Below, in pieces: positions 1-8,975 of a stretch of DNA of 64,000 bases. Under the pieces are notes generated by a model. The model saw only the letters and a list, made by a program, of their open reading frames with translations, was not told the DNA's origin and made no database searches. Position numbers and translations under genes: made by a program. The DNA is from Nesterenkonia aurantiaca (lineage in GTDB: Bacteria > Actinomycetota > Actinomycetes > Actinomycetales > Micrococcaceae): assembly GCF_004364585.1 (NCBI RefSeq), contig NZ_SOAN01000001.1, forward strand, positions 1 to 64,000. Direction: 5' to 3'. The first letter of the stretch is position 1. Each line of letters starts with the position of its first letter.

Positions 1-90
1 GGTGTTCGTCATGATCTGACCAGTCTTCCCGCCCGAGGACTCGGGCAACAAGACGACTCTCACAACGACTGGATCTAAAAAACGGGGTCA
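1..90 (-). mobile_element. Probable end of an insertion sequence, cut by the window edge
   Basis: Bases 1-90 do not continue the glycosyltransferase reading frame that begins right after them: an in-frame TAA lies at 76-78 and the upstream codons show no family similarity. Read on the minus strand from 90, the sequence begins TGACCCCGTTTTTTAGATC, a TG-starting tip as in IS3-type elements. It then has an inverted repeat (GCCCGAG/CTCGGGC) and an ATG at 12 that runs out of the window. The opposite orientation, a right-hand end finishing in CA with a short plus-strand frame stopping at 76, is also possible. The other end and any target duplication lie outside the window. The assignment rests on the abrupt junction and the terminus-like sequence only. 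Confidence 0.5.
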
Positions 91-783
91 GCCCACACCG
101 GCTACCTCAGCCACGGACGCCCCACCGATGAGCTCTCCGACTCCAGCGTGCGGGCACCGAGGCCCTATGTGCTCTCCATGGTCGGCGGAGGATCCGACGG
201 CGGCAGGCTCGCCCTGGCCGCGGCCCAGGCCCGGGTCCCCGCCGGCCATCGGCACATCATCCTCACCGGACCGCAGATGCCGCCGGAAGACCACAGCCGG
301 GTGCAGAAGGCCGTCGCGGCCTCCCCCGACGCGGCCCAGATCCAGGTCACCCGGCTGGCGCCTCATGTCCCGCAGCTGGTGCGCGAGGCCGCCGCCGTCG
401 TCTCGATGGCTGGGTACAACTCCACGGCCGAGATCATGGCCACCACCACGCCGGCGCTGCTGGTGCCGCGCGCCACTCGTCGCGCCGAACAGCCTCGCCG
501 GGCTGCGGCGCTGGCCGCCGTGGGCGCCGTCGACACCCTTGCGCTCGAGGACCTCAGCGCCCGCACGCTGGGCCGGTGGCTCACGGGCGCGGTGACCCGG
601 CGGTGCGATCGAAGCGCCGTGGACCTGGACGGGCTCACCCGGATCGGGGCCCTGGCCGCCGCAGAGCTCTCACTCACGGCGCGTCCGGTCCCGAGGCATC
701 CGGCCTCCGCGGCGGCGCTCGGCGCCGCCACCCCCCTGTCTCCCCCAGCCGCCGAAGCGAGGATCGAATCCCATGTCCGTTGA
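91..783 (+). pseudogene. Glycosyltransferase, 5'-truncated (MurG/GT28-like C-terminal half)
   Basis: This is the C-terminal part of a two-domain glycosyltransferase. The reading frame is open from about base 79. From base 91 it encodes A-H-T-G-Y-L, then VLSMVGGGSDGG, the glycine-rich nucleotide-sugar loop typical of MurG-like and glycosyltransferase-28 C-terminal domains. Later SMAGYNSTAEIMA matches the donor-binding segment of that domain. The whole N-terminal acceptor domain, about 180 residues, is missing and is replaced by the IS-like sequence. A GTG at 148 could start a 211-residue product, but it would lack half the fold. The 3' end overlaps the next glycosyltransferase start at 773 by 11 bases, so the gene was the first or an early member of this operon. 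The insertion may also have changed transcription of the operon. Confidence 0.7.
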
Positions 784-2137
784 GCACCCAGACCAGAAGT
801 CCGACCCGCGCCCCCTCGAGACGGCGCGGCCCACGATCGGCGAGCGCTCCAGCCTCCCGAGGAATCCCGTGATCGGCTACGTTCTGAAGATGTATCCCCG
901 CTTCTCCGAGACCTTCATCGTCTCGGAGATCCTGGCCCGGGAAGCCGCCGGGGAGCAGCTCGTGATCTTCTCGCTGCGACCCAGCACCGATGCCCGCTTC
1001 CATCCGGAGCTCGCCCGGGTGAAGGCTCCGGTCATCCAGGTGCCTCGTCATTCCTCCCCCGCCCGGCTCTGGACCGAGCTGAGCCTCGCCGCCGAGTCAC
1101 CCATGCTGGCGGAGGGGCTGCAACGCAGCCTCCTGGAGATGCTCGCCGCGAACCACGATGACGCACAGCAGGCGGTCGCCGTGGCCCGCGCGGCGCAGGA
1201 GGCCGGGGTCACCCACCTGCACGCTCACTTCGCCTCCATCGCCACCACGGTGGCCCGGCTGGCCGCGCGGATCAGCGGCCTGCCGTATTCCTTCACCGCC
1301 CACGCCAAGGACATCTTCCACCAGGACGTGGACGAGTCCGAGCTCGCCGTGAAGCTCACCGACGCGCATCATGCGATCACCATCTCCGGCTATAACCTCG
1401 AGGATCTGCGCACCCGGTTCCCGGCCGCCACCACCCGGCTGCACCTGGTGCGCAACGGCCTGGAGCTCTCCCGCTTCCCGTTCGCCCCCGGACTCGGGCC
1501 CGCCTCGGCGCCGCCTCACGACGGCACCAGGCGCCCAGCACGGATCCTGGGCATCGGCCGACTGGTCGAGAAGAAGGGGTTCCACCTGCTCATCGCGGCG
1601 GTCGCCCGACTCCAGGAACGAGGCCTCGCGGTCCAGGCGGACATCGCCGGGGACGGACCGCTGCGAGACGAGCTGCAGCGCCAGGTCGACGAGGCCGGTC
1701 TGGGAGCCTCGGTCCGGCTGCTGGGCCCGTGCACCCAGCAGGAGGTGGGCCAGCTGCTGGGCACCCATGACGTCTTCGCCGCCCCCTTCGTCATCGGCGC
1801 CGACGGCAATGCCGATGGTCTGCCCACGGTGCTGCTCGAAGCCATGGCCCGCGGCATCCGCTGTGTGGCCGCTGAGGTGACCGCGGTGGGCGAGGTGGTC
1901 CGCACCGGACAGACCGGGTGGCTGGTGCCCTCCGGGGACCTCGACGCGCTCACCGCGGCACTGGGTGAAGCGATCACCGAGGACCCAGACCACCTGCCCA
2001 TGCTCGACGCGGCACGCACCATGATCGAGCAGAGCTTCGACTCGCTAGCTCAGGCCCGCAGGCTCCGAGCCCTGGTCGCAGACCCAGAGTCTCCGGTCAC
2101 GCAGGAGCCCCTCGCAGCAGTGAAGGAATCAGCATGA
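773..2137 (+). CDS. Family-4 glycosyltransferase
   Basis: This 454-residue GT-B retaining glycosyltransferase (GT4 clan) probably transfers a sugar from a nucleotide donor in the cytoplasm to a growing glycan or glycolipid. After a polar 30-residue leader comes the N-terminal acceptor domain, with YPRFSETFIVSEI, HLHAHFAS and YSFTAHAKDIF as in colanic-acid WcaL-type enzymes. The C-terminal donor domain has GIGRLVEKKGF, GDGPLRDEL and DGLPTVLLEAMARG, the E-x7-E region that holds the nucleotide sugar. It overlaps the truncated gene upstream by 11 bases and the next gene by four (ATGA), so translation is probably coupled. The substrate cannot be read from the sequence. Confidence 0.88.
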   Translation: MSVEHPDQKSDPRPLETARPTIGERSSLPRNPVIGYVLKMYPRFSETFIVSEILAREAAGEQLVIFSLRPSTDARFHPELARVKAPVIQVPRHSSPARLWTELSLAAESPMLAEGLQRSLLEMLAANHDDAQQAVAVARAAQEAGVTHLHAHFASIATTVARLAARISGLPYSFTAHAKDIFHQDVDESELAVKLTDAHHAITISGYNLEDLRTRFPAATTRLHLVRNGLELSRFPFAPGLGPASAPPHDGTRRPARILGIGRLVEKKGFHLLIAAVARLQERGLAVQADIAGDGPLRDELQRQVDEAGLGASVRLLGPCTQQEVGQLLGTHDVFAAPFVIGADGNADGLPTVLLEAMARGIRCVAAEVTAVGEVVRTGQTGWLVPSGDLDALTAALGEAITEDPDHLPMLDAARTMIEQSFDSLAQARRLRALVADPESPVTQEPLAAVKESA

Positions 2138-3435
2138 GAATCGGTTATCTGCTCCCCGATCCCGGCATCGGGATCTTCGGCTCCAAGGGGGCCAGCGTGC
2201 ACGCCCAGGAGATGATCCGCGCCTTCCGCGCCCTCGGGCACGAGGTGACGGTCTTCTGCACCAAGCGTGGGGACAAGCATGACGATCCCACCTCGGCCTC
2301 GGTCCCGGAGGACCTCGGGGACCTGCCGGTGTTCGTGGTCCCGGTGTCCGGGGTCAAGGGCGCCGCGGCCCGTGAGGCCGCCGTCGTCCGGGTCGCCGGC
2401 AGGATGGCCGAGCTCGCCGCAGAGGGCGGCTTCGACCTGCTCTACGAGCGGTATTCACTGTTCTCCACCGCAGGTGCCGCGGCCCGGCGTCGTCGTGGCG
2501 TCCCGCTGGTGCTGGAGGTCAACGCCCCGCTGCTGGATGAGCAGAGGCGACACCGAGTCCTGCATGACGAGCAGACCGCCGCCGCCGCCACCCTGGAGAG
2601 CTTCACCCAGGCGGATTTGCTCTCCTGCGTCTCCGCACCGGTTGCCGAGTGGGCGCGCCGGCTGCTGTCCGAGCATCACGCTGTCCATGAGGCGGCTCCG
2701 GTGGTGCGCGTGACCCCCAACGGGGTCGACCCCGCCCGGTTCAGGCCAGCCCGGTTCAGGGCAGGACGGTTCAGCCCTGCACAGGTCGGCCCCGGGCCGT
2801 TCGACCCGAGGCCCGCCGACCCGGAGCCCGCCGACCTGTTGGACACCGTGACCATAGGGTTCCTCGGCACGCTGAAGCCTTGGCACGGCACCGATCTGCT
2901 GCTCCGGGCGTTCGCCGAGGTCCTCGCGCCTGCCCCGGAGCTGCAGCGTGTGCTCAGGCTGCGGATCATCGGCGGCGGGCCCGAGCGGCAGCGACTGGAG
3001 TCCCTCACCGCGGAGCTGGGCCTCGGCGAGCGCGTCGAGTTCACCGGACCGGTGTCTCCGGCACAGGTGCCGAAGCTGCTGGCTGGTGTGGACATCGCGA
3101 GCGCGCCCTATCCCGCCCCCACTCCCGATGCGGAGCACTACTTCTCTCCGCTGAAGGTCTACGAGTACCTCGCCGCCGGCGTGCCGGTGATCGCCTCCGC
3201 AGTCGGTGAGCTGCCCGAGCTGCTCCACGGCGATGCCGAGCCGGCAGGGATCACTGTCCCGCCCGGCAACGTGGAAGCGCTTGCCCAGGCGCTGATCCGC
3301 CTGATCCAGGATCCCGCGCGCCGCGCTGACATGGGGACCGCTGGGCGCCGACTCGTGGAGGCCCAGCACAGCTGGAGCATGCGCGCGCAGCACGTGCTCG
3401 CAGCGGTCCCGGCCCAGAAGGTGGCGCAGCGATGA
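2134..3435 (+). CDS. Family-4 glycosyltransferase with low-complexity linker
   Basis: This is a 433-residue GT4-type glycosyltransferase. The N-terminal half has the usual glycine-rich start (GIGIFGSKGASVHAQEM), and the C-terminal half has IGFLGTLKPWHG, the GGGPERQRLE segment and SPLKVYEYLAAGVPVIAS, the donor-binding E-x7-E region. Between the domains, residues 201-235 are an imperfect repeat of ARFRPARFRAGRF followed by DPRPADPEPAD, a flexible low-complexity linker absent from typical family members. Its DNA shows short duplicated units (ccggttcagg). The start overlaps the previous stop (ATGA) and the stop overlaps the ABC transporter start in the same way. The protein is probably cytosolic and works in sequence with its neighbour on the same glycan; the target is unknown. 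Confidence 0.88.
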   Translation: MRIGYLLPDPGIGIFGSKGASVHAQEMIRAFRALGHEVTVFCTKRGDKHDDPTSASVPEDLGDLPVFVVPVSGVKGAAAREAAVVRVAGRMAELAAEGGFDLLYERYSLFSTAGAAARRRRGVPLVLEVNAPLLDEQRRHRVLHDEQTAAAATLESFTQADLLSCVSAPVAEWARRLLSEHHAVHEAAPVVRVTPNGVDPARFRPARFRAGRFSPAQVGPGPFDPRPADPEPADLLDTVTIGFLGTLKPWHGTDLLLRAFAEVLAPAPELQRVLRLRIIGGGPERQRLESLTAELGLGERVEFTGPVSPAQVPKLLAGVDIASAPYPAPTPDAEHYFSPLKVYEYLAAGVPVIASAVGELPELLHGDAEPAGITVPPGNVEALAQALIRLIQDPARRADMGTAGRRLVEAQHSWSMRAQHVLAAVPAQKVAQR

Positions 3436-5372
3436 GCAGACGTTCCGAGGCCAAGGCCTCCCGCACCCTGCACCGCCAGGGACTGCGCCGCACCCTGCGC
3501 ATGGTGCTGCCGCACCTCGGGGAGCACAAGCTGCTGATCACCGTGGGACTGCTGGCCCTGCTGGGCGACGTCGCCTTCCGGGTGCTCGAACCCTGGCCGG
3601 TGAAGTTCGCCGTGGACGCGGTCACCGAGGCGCTCGGGGCGCAGATCAACGAGACCATCGACTCCAGCCACAACGTGGAGGGGATGCTGGTCTTCTGGGC
3701 CTTCGCCCTCGCGCTGATCGTCGGCGGCCGGGCATTCTGCAGCTACGCCTCCACGATCGCCTTCGCGAAGACCGGGGTGAAGGTGGCCACGAGGCTGCGC
3801 ACCCGGGTCTTCGACCATATCCAGGCGCTGTCCCTGAGGTATCACTCCAAGGCCTCGATCGGTGACACCTCGCAGCGCCTGGTCGGGGACATGGGCCGGC
3901 TCCAAGAGGTCGCCGTCACCGCCGGGCTGCCGATGGTGGGCAACCTGCTGACCCTGCTCACGCTGCTGATCGTGGTGCTGATCCTTAATCCCGTGCTCGC
4001 GATCATCGTGCTCCTCACCGGCGCCGGGTACCTTCTGTTCAGCCACGTGCTCAGCCCGAAGATCACCTCCGCCTCTCGCACCACCCGCAAGGGCGAGGGC
4101 CAGCTGGTCGGAGACGCAGCCGAGGCGCTGGGCGCGATACGGGTGGTGCAGTCCTACGGTCTGGAAGACACCGTGGCCTCAGGGTTCGCCGCCGGAAATG
4201 CCAAGGCGCTGACCGCCGGGATCCGCGCCCGCAGGCTCGCGGCGCAGCTGGAACGGTCCACCGATCTGCTGGTGGGGATCTCCACCGCCGTGGTCCTTGG
4301 ACTCGGAGGGTGGCAAGTCCTGCAGGGGTCGATGACCCCCGGAGACATGGTGCTCTTCCTGATGTACCTGAAGATCGCGATGAAGCCGCTGCGCGACATG
4401 GCCAAGTACACCGGTCGGATCGCACGCGCCACCGCCTCTGGGGAACGCATCGCGGACCTGCTCGATGAAGAGATCGAGATCCAGGACCCGGCCCGACCCT
4501 TCCCGCTGGGACGCGCCACCGGGGAGCTGACCTTCTGGAACATCAGCGCCAACGATCACCGTGGCACGCCGCTGTTCGAGAAGCTGAACCTGACCATCCC
4601 CGCGGGCCAGCGCGTGGGACTGCTGGGGCCCTCCGGCGCTGGGAAGTCCACCCTGGCCGGGTACCTGCTCCGGCTCGCGGATCCAGACTCCGGCTCGGTG
4701 CTGGTCGACGGGTACTGCGCGCGCAACGTCACCAGAGCGAACCTGCGCGGCAACATCGCGGTCCTGCTCCAGGAGTCGGTGCTCTTCAGCACCTCGGTGC
4801 GGGAGAACATCCGGTACGGACGGCAGGACGCCTCAGACGAGGAGGTCGAGGAGGCCGCCCGGCGGGCAGGTGCCCACGAGTTCATCATGACGCTGCCCGA
4901 AGGTTATGAGACCGAGCTGGGCAACCGCGGAGACACGCTCTCTGGCGGACAGCGTCAGCGGGTGGCGATCGCCCGGGCACTGGTCCGCGATGCGCCCATC
5001 ATCCTGCTCGACGAGCCGACCACCGGTCTGGACCCGGCCTCGCGCGGCGTGGTGGAAGAATCTATCCGCGAACTGACCCGGGGACGCACCACGGTGGCGA
5101 TCACCCACGACATCAGCATGATCCAGGGTCTGGACCGGGTGCTGTGGCTCCAGAACGGCCGGATCCACGAGGACGGAAGTCCGGCGGAGCTGCTCGCTGA
5201 TCCACGCTCCCAGCTGGCACAGTGGGCGGCCAGCCAGCGCAGCGCCGCGGGACCTGAGGCCGCAGGGCCCGAAGCCACAGAACTTGAGGCCACAACATCC
5301 GAGGCCGACGATCCAGCTGCCTCGGCGACTGCGCCGCGCACGGCAGAGAAGACCGAATGGGTGAGCCGATGA
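3432..5372 (+). CDS. ABC exporter, fused permease and ATPase
   Basis: This 646-residue half-transporter of the ABC-B/multidrug-lipid export type would act as a homodimer in the plasma membrane. Residues 30-330 carry about six membrane helices (type-1 exporter domain). The nucleotide-binding domain has Walker A GPSGAGKST (399-407), signature LSGGQRQR (503-510), Walker B IILLDEP (523-529) and the H-loop histidine in AITHD. The C-terminal tail of about 40 residues is Ala/Glu/Pro repeats (AAGPEAAGPEATELEAT) with no known role. It sits between two glycosyltransferases and two kinase-fold genes, all overlapping by a few bases. The simplest inference is export of a glycosylated lipid or small glycoconjugate made by this operon. 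A drug exporter cannot be excluded from sequence. Confidence 0.9.
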   Translation: MSRRSEAKASRTLHRQGLRRTLRMVLPHLGEHKLLITVGLLALLGDVAFRVLEPWPVKFAVDAVTEALGAQINETIDSSHNVEGMLVFWAFALALIVGGRAFCSYASTIAFAKTGVKVATRLRTRVFDHIQALSLRYHSKASIGDTSQRLVGDMGRLQEVAVTAGLPMVGNLLTLLTLLIVVLILNPVLAIIVLLTGAGYLLFSHVLSPKITSASRTTRKGEGQLVGDAAEALGAIRVVQSYGLEDTVASGFAAGNAKALTAGIRARRLAAQLERSTDLLVGISTAVVLGLGGWQVLQGSMTPGDMVLFLMYLKIAMKPLRDMAKYTGRIARATASGERIADLLDEEIEIQDPARPFPLGRATGELTFWNISANDHRGTPLFEKLNLTIPAGQRVGLLGPSGAGKSTLAGYLLRLADPDSGSVLVDGYCARNVTRANLRGNIAVLLQESVLFSTSVRENIRYGRQDASDEEVEEAARRAGAHEFIMTLPEGYETELGNRGDTLSGGQRQRVAIARALVRDAPIILLDEPTTGLDPASRGVVEESIRELTRGRTTVAITHDISMIQGLDRVLWLQNGRIHEDGSPAELLADPRSQLAQWAASQRSAAGPEAAGPEATELEATTSEADDPAASATAPRTAEKTEWVSR

Positions 5373-6607
5373 GCCAGCCCCAGCCCCACGCGATGTGGAC
5401 CGACGCCGACGAGGCGGCCGCACGGGCCGTGCAGCTGCCCGGAGCGCGCACGCTGCTGGACTCCGCGGAGCTCTCTGCCGTGCTGGGCCAGCAGGCCACG
5501 ATCTCCCGGGTCCGGATCAAGCCCGGACATTCGGTGGTCGCCGCGTTCACCACCGCGGAGTCCGAATCCGGCTGGGCGATGCTGACCCTGGACCCGGACA
5601 AGCTCGGCAAGGCCCGGCACCGCGCCCAGGACGACGCCGGGGCGGCACGGGAGGGACTGCCGTTCCTCGTGCATGCGCAGCACCAGCCCTACCTGTTCAG
5701 CGGGAGCCTCTGGTCTGATCCGGTCCTGGCCAAGGACCTTCAGGGCGCCCGCCGTGCCCTGAACCAGGAGTCCTGCGGAAACCATGGACCCGGCGAAAAA
5801 CGGGAGCCCGGCACGATCCAGCCCTGGAAGATCCTGCGGCACAACCCGCGCCGACGGGTGGTGGCCGTGGTGCCCCCCGCCGGTGGGCGCGGCGAGAAGG
5901 TTCTCCGGGTCGCCTCCCGAGGGACCACCGGCACCGCGCTGGCGACGGCGCGGCGCTGGCGGGACCTGGGGCTGCCCTTGGTGAACAGCACCCCCGTCGG
6001 CAGCCGCGGCACCGCCCTGTGGGCCCCATTATGGGGCTGGGCCGATCTCAGCAGCCAGCCCTATGGCCCGGCCACCGTCTCCGCCGGGGAGGCGCTGGGC
6101 ACGCTGCATCGGCTCACCCTCGTCTCGCGCCGAACCCCGCTTCCCACGGACACCGTCACGGCCGCCGCATCGATCGCGCTGATCGCCCCGTGGTTGGGGC
6201 CTCAGGCCCACGCACTCGCTGAGCGGATCCAGGACCGGTTCTCAGACATGGGGCCCAGCCTCACCGCGGAGCTCCACGGCGACCTCTCCCCCGATCAGGT
6301 GGTGCTCGCTGCACCGGGGAGCCATAAGATCCGACTCATCGACTTCGATCGCGCCACCACCGGGGACCCGATGCGCGATCTCGGCAGCTGGGCCGCTGCT
6401 TGCCGCCGGCTGCACCGCAACATCCTGATCGAGGACTTTCAGACCGGCTACCTCAGCCGACGCGCTGCGGACCCGGCCCGGGCCGCGGTCTGGGAGGCCT
6501 ACGCCCAGCTGCACGCCGCACCGGACCCGTTCCGGGTCCGGGATCCACGCTGGCCCGACCTGATCCAACGCACCCTGACCCTCGGCGAGGAGGCCCTGGA
6601 CCGATGA
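5369..6607 (+). CDS. Kinase-fold (aminoglycoside phosphotransferase-like) protein
   Basis: This 412-residue protein has a phosphotransferase fold of the APH/choline-kinase type. The catalytic loop LHGDLSPDQ and the metal-binding LIDFDRATTGDPMRDLGSW are both intact, so ATP-dependent phosphorylation is plausible. The N-terminal lobe (about 1-200) is weakly conserved. The ATG at 5369 was preferred over one at 5357 because it makes the ATGA overlap with the ABC gene seen throughout this operon. The next gene overlaps by four bases. Position after a glycosyltransferase/ABC set argues against a simple antibiotic-resistance role. A sugar, lipid or polyol phosphate acceptor is more likely, but this is inference. 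Confidence 0.78.
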   Translation: MSQPQPHAMWTDADEAAARAVQLPGARTLLDSAELSAVLGQQATISRVRIKPGHSVVAAFTTAESESGWAMLTLDPDKLGKARHRAQDDAGAAREGLPFLVHAQHQPYLFSGSLWSDPVLAKDLQGARRALNQESCGNHGPGEKREPGTIQPWKILRHNPRRRVVAVVPPAGGRGEKVLRVASRGTTGTALATARRWRDLGLPLVNSTPVGSRGTALWAPLWGWADLSSQPYGPATVSAGEALGTLHRLTLVSRRTPLPTDTVTAAASIALIAPWLGPQAHALAERIQDRFSDMGPSLTAELHGDLSPDQVVLAAPGSHKIRLIDFDRATTGDPMRDLGSWAAACRRLHRNILIEDFQTGYLSRRAADPARAAVWEAYAQLHAAPDPFRVRDPRWPDLIQRTLTLGEEALDR

Positions 6608-7665
6608 GCACCCTGCACCTGCCCCCCGAGCTCATCCACGAATCGGGCCGCTCCCTCCGCGTCACCCGCGCCTGGCCGGTGCCCGAGGACACCCGACTCG
6701 CGATCGAATGCGAGGACGCCGGGCAGCGCCGCGCCGGATTCTGGGATCACGACGGTGCCCGGCTGCAGCCGGTCGGCACGGACCCCCGGCTGCCCAGCCT
6801 CGAGCGTCTCGCCGGGTCCGGCACTGTGGTCTCACATCGACCGGGCAAGCGCGCCGTGGTGCGCCGCGGCGCGGAGTTCATCAAGGTGGTGCGCCGCGGC
6901 CGAGCCGCCGCGATCCTGGACGGTGTCAGCAGCGCCGGCGCCTTCACGCACTCGTTCCGCACCCCCGAGGTCCTCTCCCAGGATGACTCCTGCGTGACCT
7001 TCGCCGAGTTGGCCGGGACCAGCCTGCACGACCCTGCCATGCTCGCCGGCCCGCACTGGGGACTGGCCTGGACCGAGACGCTGAGCGCCTGGACCCAGGC
7101 GGTCCGCAGCTCGGGCGACGGTTCGGGCCTCACCCGGATCACCAGCGGCGGATCTGCCGAGTCTCCGGAGGTCCCGCGGCATGCCGCAGAGGATGAGGCA
7201 GCGGTGCTGCGCCGCTGGGCCCACCTCGTAGGGCCGTACCTCGACCCGGCCGAGCCGCTCCCGGCCTTGGTGGAGGAGGTGGCGGTGAAACTGCAGCAGC
7301 TGCCCGAGGCGCGGCTGCGGCCCGCCCACCGAGACCTCCACGACAAGCAGCTGCTGTGGACCCCGGAGAACGGTCCGGGCCTGCTCGATGTGGACACCGC
7401 GTGCCTCGCGGACCCGGCGCTGGATCTCGGGAACCTCCGGGCGCACGCCCTGCTCCGGCGGATGCAGGGACTCTGGCAGTCCCACGAGGCCGACACCGTG
7501 ACCTCAGCGGTCGATGCCGCAGCGGATCGACTCGCGGTGCCGCCCGACGCGCTGGCGGTCTATGAGCGGGCCGCGGTGCTGCGGCTGGGCTGCGTCTACG
7601 CCGTGCGCCCGACCTACCGCGGGGTGGCTGCGCTGCTGCGAGCGCGCGCCGCGAGGTCCCAGTAG
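6604..7665 (+). CDS. Second kinase-fold (APH-like) protein
   Basis: This 353-residue protein belongs to the same broad kinase fold as its upstream neighbour but is only distantly similar. The catalytic loop reads AHRDLHDKQ and the metal-binding motif is LLDVDTACLADPALDLGNL. The N-terminal part contains VVRRGAEFIKVVRRG, a plausible ATP-lobe beta strand and lysine. The start at 6604 gives the ATGA overlap with the previous stop. A longer open frame upstream runs inside the neighbour and was rejected. It is the last gene of the overlapping operon, and an operator-like palindrome begins two bases after its stop. Two adjacent kinase-fold genes suggest sequential phosphorylation or one active/one regulatory partner. 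The substrate is unknown. Confidence 0.78.
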   Translation: MSTLHLPPELIHESGRSLRVTRAWPVPEDTRLAIECEDAGQRRAGFWDHDGARLQPVGTDPRLPSLERLAGSGTVVSHRPGKRAVVRRGAEFIKVVRRGRAAAILDGVSSAGAFTHSFRTPEVLSQDDSCVTFAELAGTSLHDPAMLAGPHWGLAWTETLSAWTQAVRSSGDGSGLTRITSGGSAESPEVPRHAAEDEAAVLRRWAHLVGPYLDPAEPLPALVEEVAVKLQQLPEARLRPAHRDLHDKQLLWTPENGPGLLDVDTACLADPALDLGNLRAHALLRRMQGLWQSHEADTVTSAVDAAADRLAVPPDALAVYERAAVLRLGCVYAVRPTYRGVAALLRARAARSQ

Positions 7666-7667
7666 AA

Positions 7668-7707
7668 GATGAGAATCTTCTCATCCTGGTCTCACCGGAC
7701 GCTCACC
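7668..7707 (+). promoter_or_regulatory. Operator-like palindrome plus three direct repeats
   Basis: Bases 7668-7685 are a perfect inverted repeat GATGAGAA-TC-TTCTCATC. Its right arm is also the first of three direct repeats, TCTCATC (7679), TCTCACC (7690) and GCTCACC (7701), spaced exactly 11 bases. Direct repeats at one helical turn are the usual binding pattern of OmpR/PhoB-type regulators, and such a regulator is encoded at 8316-8975. The site lies about 70-110 bases before the exported-protein gene at 7778. A related copy is at 10673-10690. Binding is inferred, not shown. Confidence 0.5.
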
Positions 7708-7777
7708 GGCACGGCCCAGAATGGAACCAGGAGAGAGAATCAGGCATCAGAGCAGAGACGTGAGAGGACGGGGCACT

Positions 7778-8257
7778 ATGGCCAGGCAGTCAGGATGGAT
7801 CATCACCGGGGCGCTGAGCATCGTCGCTCTGGGCGGCACGGCCGCCGTCGCCGGCCTGGGAGGTCCCGACCAGGGTCAGGACCTCGGTCCGGCCATGGAG
7901 GTGGCCTCGCCGAGCGAGGCCCCCATTGCTGAGCGTGAGTCTGCCTCACCGAGCCCGAGCTCCAGCGAGGACGACGCCAGTGCCAGCCCCAGCGTGCGTT
8001 CGAGTGCCAGTCCGATTCCCAGTTCACGTTCGAGCGCAAGCGCCAGTCCCACGTCCAGCCCCGCCGCACCCGCACCGAGCACTCCGCGCAGCACCGCACC
8101 GGCCCCGGAGTACGTGCCGCCGCAGGCTCCTGCACCCACCACGGTCGCCCCCGCACCGCCCTCGACCTACCAGCAGCAGGCTCCGCTGGCCTCTGCCCAG
8201 TCCTGGTCCAGCCCGGTGTCTGCGCAGAGCTGGTCGGCCCCCTCCGCGGCCAGCTGA
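7778..8257 (+). CDS. Small exported Ser/Pro/Ala-rich protein
   Basis: This 159-residue protein begins with MARQSGW and a hydrophobic stretch (IITGALSIVALGGTAAVAGLG, about residues 8-28) that can act as a signal peptide or membrane anchor. The rest is low-complexity Ser/Pro/Ala/Thr, ending in two copies of SAQSWS. It has no catalytic domain and no family I recognise; such segments usually span the cell wall. The ATG at 7778 was chosen over an in-frame one at 7721 because the signal sequence starts there and a GAGAGGAC-type ribosome site precedes it. It lies directly downstream of the operator-like repeats and convergent with the two-component genes, so it may be their target. High Ser/Pro bias makes it look coding but low in information. 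Confidence 0.62.
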   Translation: MARQSGWIITGALSIVALGGTAAVAGLGGPDQGQDLGPAMEVASPSEAPIAERESASPSPSSSEDDASASPSVRSSASPIPSSRSSASASPTSSPAAPAPSTPRSTAPAPEYVPPQAPAPTTVAPAPPSTYQQQAPLASAQSWSSPVSAQSWSAPSAAS

Positions 8258-8315
8258 CCCGCTTCGAGGCTGTGCTGCGCCGGAGGAATCGCGCGCGACG
8301 TGACCTGTGCACGGT

Positions 8316-8975
8316 TCAGAGTTCGAGCCGGTACCCGACGCCCCGCACCGTCCGGATCGCACCGGCGCCGATCTTGGCCCGCAGATACCGGACGTAGACG
8401 TCGACCAGGTTCGACCCAGGATCGAAGCTGTAGCCCCAGACGCGTTCCAGCAGCTGCTCCCGGGAGAGCACCTGGCCGGGGTGCCGCATGAACGTCTCCA
8501 TCAGCGCGAACTCCCGCGCGGACAGATCGTGATGCTTCTGCCCCGCCCTGATGCGACGGGCATGCAAATCCAGGATGAGCCCTCCGGCGCTCAGGGTGGT
8601 CGGCTCCTCCGCCGAGCCGCCGCGCAGACGCAGCCTGATCCGAGCGAGCAGCTCATCGATGCTGAACGGCTTCGACATGTAGTCATCTGCGCCTGATTCA
8701 AGTCCCGCCACCGTGTCCGCCGGGGTGCTGCGTGCGGTCAGGATGATCACCGGGACGCCGAAGCCCTGGCCGCGCAGCCGGCCCAGCAGCCGCAGCCCAT
8801 CCTCGTCGGGCAGCCCGAGATCCAGGACTGCGAGGCCCACCGAGTTGTTCATCGCGTATTCGAAGCCCTCCGACGCCGTGGCGCCCCGCAGCACGGCATA
8901 GCCGGCCGCGCGCAGGCCCTTCTCCACGAAGGACGCGATCCGGTCCTCATCCTCGATGAGCAGAATCTGGGTCAT
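8316..8975 (-). CDS. Two-component response regulator, OmpR family
   Basis: This is a 219-residue response regulator. The receiver domain (1-115) has the acidic pair ED near the N-terminus, the phospho-acceptor Asp in LAVLDLGLPDEDG, the conserved Thr in ILTAR and the Lys in SKPF. The C-terminal winged helix (about 125-217) carries the LSAREFALMETFMRHPGQVLSR and VRYLRAKI segments of OmpR/PhoB DNA-binding domains. Its ATG overlaps the stop of the sensor kinase gene (ATGA), so the two were made together. Candidate binding sites are the palindromes at 7668-7707 and 10673-10690. All key residues are present, although the partner kinase looks inactivated. It might be phosphorylated by another kinase or act unphosphorylated. 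Confidence 0.93.
   Translation of the reverse strand: MTQILLIEDEDRIASFVEKGLRAAGYAVLRGATASEGFEYAMNNSVGLAVLDLGLPDEDGLRLLGRLRGQGFGVPVIILTARSTPADTVAGLESGADDYMSKPFSIDELLARIRLRLRGGSAEEPTTLSAGGLILDLHARRIRAGQKHHDLSAREFALMETFMRHPGQVLSREQLLERVWGYSFDPGSNLVDVYVRYLRAKIGAGAIRTVRGVGYRLEL

Noticed and set aside
5369-7665. Aminoglycoside-resistance genes
   Set aside because: Kinase motifs are present, but the two genes are in a glycosyltransferase/ABC operon, are not close to known resistance enzymes and show no mobile flanks of resistance cassettes.
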